In this document: piece after piece, positions 17,693 through 25,291 of the stretch
Numbering within the stretch: the stretch's first letter is position 1
Layout of the letters: every line of letters starts with the position of its first letter
From: UBA1847 sp942492205
GTDB taxonomy: Bacteria; Pseudomonadota; Gammaproteobacteria; Steroidobacterales; Woeseiaceae
NCBI GenBank assembly: GCA_942492205.1
Contig: CALODT010000001.1
Coordinates: 1,302,001-1,366,000 of the forward strand
Reading direction: 5' to 3'
Length of the DNA: 64,000 nucleotides
Program-made: the position numbers and the translations under genes
Notes under the pieces: model-generated
Told to the model about the DNA's origin: nothing
Databases searched by the model: none
The model's input: the letters and a program-made list of their open reading frames with translations, nothing else

Positions 17693-18139
17693 ATGCCAAT
17701 GAGTCTGTTGAAAAGAGTTCTCGCGATCGTTTTCGTTCTGGCGCTTTCCTATACCGCGTACCAGCAATCTCCCGATAACGCGCCACGTCAATCCGTAGAG
17801 TATCCATCCAGCACCGCTCTCGACGATGCCATAGACGGGCGCCGTAACGATTACCAGGTGCAAGGAAGCGGCGTCATCGAACGGCTATTGTCTGACGACA
17901 ACGATGGCAGCCGACACCAGCGTTTCATTGTGCGACTGGATTCCGGGCGGACCGTGCTGGTTGCCCACAATATCGATTTGGCACCGCGCGTACCCAACCT
18001 GCAGAAAGGCCAGCAAGTGTCTTTCTTCGGCGAGTACGAGTGGAATGAGCGGGGTGGTGTAATACACTGGACCCATCATGACCCAAGAGGGCAGCACGTC
18101 GGTGGCTGGATCGACTACAAAGGCCGACGCTATCAGTAA
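17693..18139 (+). CDS. DUF3465 domain protein, exported
   Basis: A 148-residue protein with an N-terminal hydrophobic helix (LLKRVLAIVFVLALSYTAY) acting as signal or anchor, and a compact C-terminal domain. The core GSGVIERLLSDDNDGSRHQRF, HNIDLAPRVPNL and GEYEWN...GGVIHWTHHDPRG is the characteristic DUF3465 sequence, a small OB-like beta domain of unknown function. Several conserved His/Asp residues could bind metal. It starts 12 bases after the deaminase stop and is followed by the S46 peptidase 18 bases on, so the three probably share a transcript. No functional link is obvious. Confidence 0.85.
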   Translation: MPMSLLKRVLAIVFVLALSYTAYQQSPDNAPRQSVEYPSSTALDDAIDGRRNDYQVQGSGVIERLLSDDNDGSRHQRFIVRLDSGRTVLVAHNIDLAPRVPNLQKGQQVSFFGEYEWNERGGVIHWTHHDPRGQHVGGWIDYKGRRYQ

Positions 18140-18157
18140 TCAGAAGGTCGTATCGAT

Positions 18158-20218
18158 ATGAATAAGGCAGCAGTCCTGACGTTTATCCTGTTTGCTTCAT
18201 CGGCGCTGGCCGACGAAGGGATGTGGACCCTCGACAATTTCCCGAGCGAAGCTGTCAAGGAAAAGTACGGTGTCGAGATCACCGATGAGTGGCTTGCAAC
18301 GGTCAAGAGTTCTGTTGCCCGCCTCGACAGCGGTTGCAGTGGCTCGTTTGTCTCGCCCGATGGCCTCGTCCTGACCAATCACCACTGCGCGATGTCCTGC
18401 ATCTCGCAGAACTCGTCGATCGAGGCCGATCTCGAGAAATATGGCTTCCTGGCGGGAAGCCGGGACGAGGAAGTCGCCTGCCCGACAGATCGCATATCGG
18501 TGTTGAAGGCAACAGAGGAAATCACGCAACAGGTCGCCGCGGCGATCGCCGGGAAGTCCGATGTTGAGGCGGGCAAACTGCGTCGCCAGTTCCTGAAACG
18601 TTCCCAGCAGAATTGTGAGGAAGAATCGGGGCTCAAGTGTGAAACAGTGAGTCTCTATAGCGGCGGCCAACACTGGCTCTACAAATACAAACGCTACGAC
18701 GACGTGCGGCTCGTATTCGCGCCGGAAAGCGACATAGCTGCGTTTGGCGGCGATCCGGATAACTTCAACTTCCCTCGCTGGTGTCTCGACATGACGTTGC
18801 TGCGCGTCTATGAAGACGGCAAGCCCGCGACTACGCCAGACTTCCTGGAATGGCGTACTGAGGGCCTCGATCCGGGCGAAGCGATGTTTGTTGCGGGCCG
18901 TCCGGGGCGCACACAGCGATTGTTAACTGTCTCGGACCTGAAGTTTCAGCGCGACATAAGCATTCCGCAATGGCTTCTGCGCAATGTCGAGCTACGCGGA
19001 CGGTACATTCAGTACGCGACGGACGGCGGCGAAGCCTACAGGACGACACAGGCGCCATTGCAGGGGATAGAAAACGGCATCAAGGTGCAGCGCAAGCGGC
19101 TGGACGCCCTGCACGACGACGACATGTTGCAGCAGAAAATGCTGGCGGAACGTGCACTGCAAGAGGCTGTCGTAGCGGACCCCGAACTTGCGGCTGAAGT
19201 CGGTTCGGCATGGACGGATATTGAACGCGCCAAGGAAACGTATGCCGCTTTTCGAGATGAGTATGTCTTTATCGAGGCGGGCTTAGCATTCAGCGGTCGA
19301 CTTTTTAACTATGCGCGCACGCTGGTTCGCAAGGCGGCCGAGCAGCAAAGGCCCAATGAAGACAGATTGCGGCCATACACGGAAGCGTCGCTACCTCGCA
19401 CTCGGCAACTGACACTGGCCGACCGCCCGTTCTACCCCGAACTGGAGAAGCTGCAATTGTCATTCTCGCTGGACAAAATGCGGGAAATCCTCGGTCCCGA
19501 TTCAGCATTCGTGCACCAGGTTCTCGGCAAGCAGACGCCAGAAGCGCTGGCAATGTCGCTGGTAGACGGCTCCGGCCTTGCCGATCCCGAGACACGGGCT
19601 CGCTTGTGGGACGCTGACCTCGCGACGCTGCAGGCATCGGAGGACCCAATGATCCGACTGGCGCTGGATGTCGACGCTGCGGCCCGTGCACTGCGCAAGC
19701 GCTACGAAGACGAGGTGGAGGCGCCTTCTGACCTCGCCTATGAAAAGATCGCCAAAGCGCGCTTCGCGATTAACGGCACGAATGATTATCCGGATGCGAC
19801 CTTCACGTTGCGCGTGAGCTACGGTGCTCACGAGGGCTGGGTGGAGAAGGGCAGCCCGGTACGGCCGTGGACGACCGTCGCGGAGTTGTTCCCGCGAGTT
19901 ACCGGCTCAGCACCATTCCGGCTCCCGGAGAGCTGGGCCGACGCCGGGAAGAAGATCGCGGACGGCGTCAAGTTCAACTATGTCGGAACAACGGACATTA
20001 TTGGCGGAAATTCAGGAAGCCCGGTTATTGACCATGACGGCAAGCTCGTTGGCCTGGTATTTGACGGCAACATACACTCGATCTCGGGGTCGTACTGGTT
20101 TGATGCAGACAAGAATCGTACGGTAGCCGTGCATCCCGAAATCATGATCGAGTCGATGCGGTCCATATACGGGGCAACGCACCTGCTTGAGGAGATGGGT
20201 ATCGACGGGTCCGACTGA
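18158..20218 (+). CDS. S46 family dipeptidyl-peptidase (DPP7-like)
   Basis: A 686-residue periplasmic serine peptidase of family S46 (DPP7/DPP11), which removes N-terminal dipeptides. A signal peptide ends at SSALA (about 18). The catalytic residues are visible: His in LTNHHCAM (75/76), an Asp within FGGDPDNFNFPRW (about 190-210), and Ser619 in GNSGSPV. In DPP7/DPP11 the residue 18 positions after the Ser sets P1 preference: Gly in DPP7 (hydrophobic), Arg in DPP11 (acidic). Here it is Gly637 in FDGN, so DPP7-like specificity is expected. It would help asaccharolytic growth on peptides. A hairpin without U-tract lies about 30 bases downstream. Confidence 0.93.
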   Translation: MNKAAVLTFILFASSALADEGMWTLDNFPSEAVKEKYGVEITDEWLATVKSSVARLDSGCSGSFVSPDGLVLTNHHCAMSCISQNSSIEADLEKYGFLAGSRDEEVACPTDRISVLKATEEITQQVAAAIAGKSDVEAGKLRRQFLKRSQQNCEEESGLKCETVSLYSGGQHWLYKYKRYDDVRLVFAPESDIAAFGGDPDNFNFPRWCLDMTLLRVYEDGKPATTPDFLEWRTEGLDPGEAMFVAGRPGRTQRLLTVSDLKFQRDISIPQWLLRNVELRGRYIQYATDGGEAYRTTQAPLQGIENGIKVQRKRLDALHDDDMLQQKMLAERALQEAVVADPELAAEVGSAWTDIERAKETYAAFRDEYVFIEAGLAFSGRLFNYARTLVRKAAEQQRPNEDRLRPYTEASLPRTRQLTLADRPFYPELEKLQLSFSLDKMREILGPDSAFVHQVLGKQTPEALAMSLVDGSGLADPETRARLWDADLATLQASEDPMIRLALDVDAAARALRKRYEDEVEAPSDLAYEKIAKARFAINGTNDYPDATFTLRVSYGAHEGWVEKGSPVRPWTTVAELFPRVTGSAPFRLPESWADAGKKIADGVKFNYVGTTDIIGGNSGSPVIDHDGKLVGLVFDGNIHSISGSYWFDADKNRTVAVHPEIMIESMRSIYGATHLLEEMGIDGSD

Positions 20219-20513
20219 TTCCGCCCATGCTGGCCGAGCTTGATTTGAGCCTGCGCCTGCGCAGGCTCGATCCTTATCGCACCCACCTGGCCCGCCGGTG
20301 CGCAGATCATGCACTCCGGCGACGCCGCGCAGGGCCCTTCATCGGCGCCCTCAGACAGGGATGTTTCGCGCGGTGCCTTTTCAAGCGGGTACTTGTACCT
20401 GGCGGTAGACCAGTCCGTCGCGGTGGCTATTTTTGACAATCACTGTATAGTTATTTTACGTGTGGGCCAATTAGCGACACGTTTTCGCAGTCACTGACAA
20501 CCTTCCTCAATTC

Positions 20514-20756
20514 ATGATCGAAAACGACTTCCAAGTCTCCTCTGTACAGCCAATGGAACCGCCATCCGGGTCGGATGCGTCGGAGTGGCATAGCTATGTC
20601 ATTGTGCAGGGAAGCAACACGATTCGGGGGTCACGTGAAGGAAACCTGAAAACGGTTACCAGTGCCGCCGAAGCCATTGTCGCGCAATTGAACGAACGGC
20701 GGATGGGTAAACGCGCCCGAGCTCAACTCGTCATCGCCAAAACCAAGAAGTCCTGA
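20514..20756 (+). CDS. Small conserved-looking protein, unknown function
   Basis: An 80-residue hydrophilic protein without signal or membrane segment. The central part, EWHSYVIVQGSNTIRGSREG, followed by a helix VTSAAEAIVAQLNERR and a basic tail (KRARAQLVIAKTKKS), reads like a small alpha/beta fold that could bind nucleic acid. I do not recognise a named family. It ends 18 bases before the NYN-LOTUS gene on the same strand, which suggests a shared transcript. The ribosome site is weak. Confidence 0.55.
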   Translation: MIENDFQVSSVQPMEPPSGSDASEWHSYVIVQGSNTIRGSREGNLKTVTSAAEAIVAQLNERRMGKRARAQLVIAKTKKS

Positions 20757-20774
20757 GCGCCTCTCTCGCCACCA

Positions 20775-21581
20775 ATGACAAACGCTGCCGACCAAAATCT
20801 CGCGCTGTTCTGTGATTTCGAAAACATTGCGCTGGGCGTGCGTGATGAGAAGAACACGGTTTTCGACATCAACTGGGTGCTCGAGCGACTGCTCGTCAAG
20901 GGCAGCATTGTCGTCAAGAAGGCCTACTGCGATTGGGGGCGGTACAAAGAGTTCAAGGCGACCATGCATGAAGCGGCCTTCGAGCTGATCGATATTCCTC
21001 ATGTGCGCCAATCCGGCAAGAATTCCGCGGACATCCGCATGGTCGTCGATGCGCTCGACCTCTGCTACACCAAATCACACGTAAGCACATTCGTGATCAT
21101 CAGCGGCGATTCGGATTTTTCGCCGCTGGTGAGCAAGCTGCGGGAAAATGCAAAGACGGTCATCGGTGTCGGTGTCAAGAACTCGACATCCGACCTGCTT
21201 GTGAAGAATTGTGACGACTTTATCTTCTATGACGATATCGTTCGTCAACAGACGCGTAAGAAGGCAGCGCCCAAGGCCGCAAGGGGCCCGTCCAAAAAAC
21301 GCAAAACCGCCCGATCCAAGCCGCAGGACAAGAAGCAGGAAGGCATCGACCAGACTCTTGAAGTGGCCGCGGCGCTCGACGCAGAGCGAGGTGACCAGGA
21401 CAAACTTTGGGGATCCATGGTCAAGCAGGCTTTGAAACGGGTCAATCCAAGCTTCAATGAGGGCTACTTTGGCTTCGAGTCGTTCAGTAAGCTCCTTGAG
21501 GAAGCCCAGGCGCGTGGCCAGCTCGACCTCGAACTCGACGAACGCTCCGGCGGCTATATAATCCGCAAGGTCGAGAGTTAG
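20775..21581 (+). CDS. NYN-domain (PIN-like) ribonuclease with C-terminal OST-HTH/LOTUS domain
   Basis: A 268-residue protein of the LabA/DUF88 type. The NYN nuclease domain spans about 8-155 with the acidic metal-binding set D14 (LFCDFEN), D86 (NSADIRMVVDALD), D112 and D114 (ISGDSDFSPLV). A basic linker (RKKAAPKAARGPSKKRKTARSK) follows. Residues about 205-268 match an OST-HTH/LOTUS winged-helix RNA-binding domain: LWGSMVKQALKRVNPSFNEGYFGF ending GGYIIRKVE. The combination is expected to bind and cleave structured RNA in the cytoplasm, but no substrate is known for this branch. The linker suggests extra non-specific nucleic acid contact. Confidence 0.88.
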   Translation: MTNAADQNLALFCDFENIALGVRDEKNTVFDINWVLERLLVKGSIVVKKAYCDWGRYKEFKATMHEAAFELIDIPHVRQSGKNSADIRMVVDALDLCYTKSHVSTFVIISGDSDFSPLVSKLRENAKTVIGVGVKNSTSDLLVKNCDDFIFYDDIVRQQTRKKAAPKAARGPSKKRKTARSKPQDKKQEGIDQTLEVAAALDAERGDQDKLWGSMVKQALKRVNPSFNEGYFGFESFSKLLEEAQARGQLDLELDERSGGYIIRKVES

Positions 21582-21637
21582 GGACGTCGCGTTCGCTGGT
21601 GCCGTCGAAGTCCCGATAAGCCCGGGGCTTGGTGATT

Positions 21638-22117
21638 ATGAGAATTGTCGAAGACGACCTCTCCGGTGACCAGATCACCAGGCTGCTGGGCGAGCACCTG
21701 GACAGTATGATTCGACACAGCCCTGCAGGCAGTGTCCATGCGCTGGGTCTGGATGGCCTGCGCGCGCATGACGTAACCTTCTGGTGCGCATGGCAAGGCG
21801 ATCTGCTGCTGGGCTGCTGCGCCTTGCGAGAGATCGATGCCACGCACGGCGAGCTGAAGTCGATGCGCACCGCTGAGGAGCATCGACGAAAGGGCGTCGC
21901 CCGGGCGATGCTGCAGCACGTCGTCGACGAATGTTGCAGTCGCGGCTACACGCGGCTCAGTCTCGAGACGGGGTCCGGAGACGCTTTCCTTGCAGCCGAC
22001 CAGTTATACCGAACATTCGGCTTCGACCACTGCGGCCCTTTTGGCGAGTACGGTCCGGATCCCTTCAGTCGATTCATGACCCTGCAACTACAAGATCGGC
22101 AACCGACGCGTCGCTAG
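21638..22117 (+). CDS. GNAT family N-acetyltransferase
   Basis: A 159-residue acetyl-CoA-dependent N-acetyltransferase. I chose ATG 21638 because GGTGA lies just upstream; TTG 21629 and GTG 21632 are possible alternatives. The acetyl-CoA loop is ELKSMRTAEEHRRKGVARAMLQHV (motif A), preceded by the beta strand GCCALREID. The C-terminus has AADQLYRTFGFDHCGPFGEY, common in YsnE/Acetyltransf_1 proteins. The substrate is unknown. It ends with a four-base CTAG overlap with the malic enzyme gene coming from the other strand. Confidence 0.87.
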   Translation: MRIVEDDLSGDQITRLLGEHLDSMIRHSPAGSVHALGLDGLRAHDVTFWCAWQGDLLLGCCALREIDATHGELKSMRTAEEHRRKGVARAMLQHVVDECCSRGYTRLSLETGSGDAFLAADQLYRTFGFDHCGPFGEYGPDPFSRFMTLQLQDRQPTRR

Positions 22118-23757
22118 GCGTAGTGCGGATAGACCGGCTGATACATGTTCTCGTGTATGTCGGCGAGGATATCGTCCGGTTCTTCCCGATCCGTAAAGCC
22201 GTTGTCGTAGACCATCTTCGCGACGTCCCGGGCAATCAGCGCGGACACCTGGCGGATCAGTGACAGGGCCGGATACACCCGGCCGCGTTCCAGATCGGCC
22301 TCGGTGACCTGGTTGGCCAGGGAGTGCGCGGCGGCGAGAAACATCTCGTCGGTGACGATGCGTGAACGGCTGACTATCACGCCCAGCCCGACACCCGGGA
22401 AGATGTAGGCATTGTTGCCTTGTCCCGGCACAAATGTCTGGTTGCCGAGTTTCACCGGGTCGAACGGGCTGCCGCTGGCAAAGATGGCCCGGCCTTCACT
22501 CCACGTGTACGCCTGTTCGGCCGTACATTCTGCCTTGGAAGTCGGGTTGGACAGTGCAAAAATAATGGGTCTTGAATTTATCGTCGCCATCGCTTCGACG
22601 ACATCCTTGGTGAACGTGGAGGGCTGACCAGAGAGCCCGAGGATAGCCGTCGGCTGCAGCGCCTTGACCGCGCCCAGCAGGTCGGGAATGTACTCATGCT
22701 CATGGGCATACGGCTTCTTGTGCGCTGCGATGTTGTCACGTCCCGCACAGAGGAGCCCCTTGCTGTCCACGAACCAGCAATGCCTGCGCGCCTCTTCTTC
22801 AGGGATGCCTTCCTCCTTGAGGGCTGCGACAAAGACGTCGGCGATGCCAATACCTGCTTCTCCTGCACCCAGGAAGAGGATCTTCTGCTCGGCGAGTTTT
22901 CCGCCTGTGATCCGCATTGCGGCGATAATGCCGGCCACGGCTACAGCGCCGGTGCCCTGGATGTCGTCATCGAACAGGCAGGTATTGCTGCGGTATTGCT
23001 CGAGCAACCGGAAGGCGTTGGTATTGCCGAAGTCCTCGATCTGGATGAGGATTCCCGGAAAGACTTCTTTTGCAGCCTCGACGATTTCCGCGAACAGCTC
23101 GTCATATTCTTCACCGCGTACGCGGCGTCTTTCCAGCCCGTTGTAAAGCGGATCGTTGAGCAATTTTTCGTTGTTCGTACCGACGTCCATCATGAGTGGC
23201 AAGCACTGCGTCGGATGTATGCCCGCGCACGCGGTATACAGCGAGAGCTTGCCGATTGGGATACCCATGCCATCCGCCCCCAGATCGCCGAGACCGAGTA
23301 TGCGTTCGCCGTCAGTCACGACGATGATGCGTGCGTTCTTATGCGGCCAGTTCTGCAGCAACTCCTTCACACGACCTTTGTCCTGCATGGATACGTAGCA
23401 ACCACGCGGTTTTCTGTAGATATGCTGAAATTCCTGGCACGCTTTGCCCACCGTTGGCGTATAGATGATCGGCATCATCTCTTCGATGTGATTCATGATC
23501 ACGCGATAGAACAGGTTTTCGTTGCGATCCTGTAAAGCGATCAGGTACAGGTAGCGCTCCAGGTCCGTGGGCTTCGCACGAATATTGCCCAGTACGCGGA
23601 GTTCCTGTTCGGCCATCGTGTGGACGCGCGGCGGTAACAGTCCGCGCAGTTTCAGCGCATCACGCTCCGCATCGGTGAACGCCGTGCCTTTGTTGCGTAT
23701 CGGGTCATGGAGGATTTTGACACCTAGGTGCAGATCGGGAGGGGTCTGGTTAATCAC
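22114..23757 (-). CDS. maeA: NAD-dependent malic enzyme
   Basis: A 547-residue malic enzyme of the large SfcA/MaeA type, converting malate to pyruvate and CO2 with NAD+ reduction. I set the start at GTG 23757, which has AGGA six bases upstream; an in-frame TTG ten codons earlier lacks this. Visible features are LLPPRVHTMAEQELRVL, the malate/metal site VTDGERILGLGDLGADGMGI with Lys in PIGKLSLYTACAGI, QIEDFGNTNAFRLL with its acidic metal ligands, FDDDIQGTGAVAVAG, and the dinucleotide fold FLGAGEAGIGIA. Length and motifs are normal for the family. It would feed pyruvate to acetyl-CoA, possibly including the pyruvate:ferredoxin oxidoreductase encoded further right. Confidence 0.95.
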   Translation of the reverse strand: MINQTPPDLHLGVKILHDPIRNKGTAFTDAERDALKLRGLLPPRVHTMAEQELRVLGNIRAKPTDLERYLYLIALQDRNENLFYRVIMNHIEEMMPIIYTPTVGKACQEFQHIYRKPRGCYVSMQDKGRVKELLQNWPHKNARIIVVTDGERILGLGDLGADGMGIPIGKLSLYTACAGIHPTQCLPLMMDVGTNNEKLLNDPLYNGLERRRVRGEEYDELFAEIVEAAKEVFPGILIQIEDFGNTNAFRLLEQYRSNTCLFDDDIQGTGAVAVAGIIAAMRITGGKLAEQKILFLGAGEAGIGIADVFVAALKEEGIPEEEARRHCWFVDSKGLLCAGRDNIAAHKKPYAHEHEYIPDLLGAVKALQPTAILGLSGQPSTFTKDVVEAMATINSRPIIFALSNPTSKAECTAEQAYTWSEGRAIFASGSPFDPVKLGNQTFVPGQGNNAYIFPGVGLGVIVSRSRIVTDEMFLAAAHSLANQVTEADLERGRVYPALSLIRQVSALIARDVAKMVYDNGFTDREEPDDILADIHENMYQPVYPHYA

Positions 23758-23950
23758 GGTTTTTCCTATTGAATCAGGAGTCCACAACGGGGGCTCCGTT
23801 AACGAGCGGCAAACAGAAATTACTCGTTTCGCCAGCGTTTGGTATGCCGGAATTCACCTAGCTGGATTCGCTACGTACAAGCTCTTATCGGCCGTCGCGC
23901 CATGCCGGAGTATCATTTAAAGACCTGTCACGTGAGCGTGGTAAACCGCC

Positions 23951-25264
23951 ATGAGCCGCAAGGTAATCATCATGGGAGCTGCAGGTCGTGACTTCCATGT
24001 TTTTAATTGTTGTTATCGGGACAAAGCCGATGTCGACGTAGTCGCCTTCACGGCGGCGCAAATTCCGCACATTGACGATCGGCGCTATCCTGCCACGCTC
24101 GCCGGCGAGCGCTACCCGAACGGCATCCCGATTTATCCGGAAGACGATCTCGACGAGCTGTTGAATGCCGAATCCGTGGATGATGTTGTTTTCGCCTATT
24201 CGGACGTCAGCCTCGAATACATCGAGCAACGGCGCAAGCGGGTTGAATCTCACGGCGTCGCTTTTTCGACGTTCGATGTCGATGCATCAATGTTGCAGTC
24301 CAGCAAGCCGATTATTGCAGTAACGGCAGTACGCACAGGCTGCGGCAAGAGCCAGGTGTCGCGTCGTATCACCGATATTCTGAAGCAGCTGGGCAAGAAG
24401 ACAGTCGCGATTCGGCATCCGATGCCTTATGGCGACCTGGCGCAGCAGTCGGTGCAGCGTTTTGCCAGCTATGAAGACCTTACTCGGCAGAAATGCACGA
24501 TCGAGGAGCGAGAGGAATACGAGCCGCACATCAACAATGGCGTTATCGTGTATGCGGGCGCTGACTATGCAGCGATTCTGGCCGAAGCGGAAAAAGAAGC
24601 CGATGTTATCGTTTGGGACGGTGGCAACAACGATACGCCGTTTTACCGCCCGGACCTCTGGATAACCGTTGCCGACCCGCACCGTGCTGGCCACGAACTT
24701 GCGTATTTTCCGGGCACAATTAATTTCGAGCGGGCGGATGTCATTATTATCAGCAAGGTCGGGTACGCGGACGAAGCGAACATCCGGGCGATCGAGGAGA
24801 ACGCGCGCAGGGTGAATCCGGGCGCGATGGTGTTACGCCGCGAATCGCCGCTACATGTGCCCGATCCGGATCTGATCGCTGGAAAGCGTGTCCTGGTCAT
24901 TGAGGATGGGCCGACGACGACACACGGTGGCATGCCGTTCGGGGCCGGCGTATTGGCTGCGACCGAACACCACGCCGCCGAGCTCGTCGATCCGCGACCC
25001 TGGGCTGTCGGCGAGATTGCCGAGACCTTCAGGAAGTACCCGGATATCGGGGATCTGCTGCCAGCCATGGGCTATGGCGATACGCAGATTGCCGATCTCG
25101 AAGCGACCGTCGCCGCGGTCGACTGCGACCTGGTGTTGGTAGCAACGCCGATCGACCTTACGCGGCTTATCGATATCGAGAAGCCCAGCATGCGTATCGG
25201 CTACAGCCTGTCCGCGGAAGATGGCGCACTCACCAAGGCGGTGAAAGACGCCCTGAACGCGTAG
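23951..25264 (+). CDS. Cyclic 2,3-diphosphoglycerate synthetase-like P-loop protein
   Basis: A 437-residue cytoplasmic protein with an N-terminal Rossmann-like segment (KVIIMGAAGRDFHVFN) and a central P-loop VTAVRTGCGKSQVSR at about 122-136, followed by VIVWDGGNNDTPF and VIIISKVGYADEANI. This layout and the end GMPFGAGVLAAT ... VDPRPWAVGEI match the family annotated as cyclic 2,3-diphosphoglycerate synthetase or GTPase. In methanogens the enzyme forms cDPG from 2,3-bisphosphoglycerate and ATP. In bacteria the role is not settled. It stands alone, divergent from the malic enzyme gene. The family call is firm; the reaction is not. Confidence 0.8.
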   Translation: MSRKVIIMGAAGRDFHVFNCCYRDKADVDVVAFTAAQIPHIDDRRYPATLAGERYPNGIPIYPEDDLDELLNAESVDDVVFAYSDVSLEYIEQRRKRVESHGVAFSTFDVDASMLQSSKPIIAVTAVRTGCGKSQVSRRITDILKQLGKKTVAIRHPMPYGDLAQQSVQRFASYEDLTRQKCTIEEREEYEPHINNGVIVYAGADYAAILAEAEKEADVIVWDGGNNDTPFYRPDLWITVADPHRAGHELAYFPGTINFERADVIIISKVGYADEANIRAIEENARRVNPGAMVLRRESPLHVPDPDLIAGKRVLVIEDGPTTTHGGMPFGAGVLAATEHHAAELVDPRPWAVGEIAETFRKYPDIGDLLPAMGYGDTQIADLEATVAAVDCDLVLVATPIDLTRLIDIEKPSMRIGYSLSAEDGALTKAVKDALNA

Positions 25265-25291
25265 GCCGGGTCACGCACGCCGACCGGCGAT

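Noticed and set aside
20247..20268. 10-bp hairpin (GAGCCTGCGC and complement) after the S46 gene, considered as a terminator
   Set aside because: The loop is only two bases and no T run follows on either strand; it may be an mRNA end stabiliser but I cannot support terminator status.
19978..20439. 153-codon minus-strand frame across the end of the S46 gene
   Set aside because: About half is antisense to the peptidase; the rest has no protein-like pattern.
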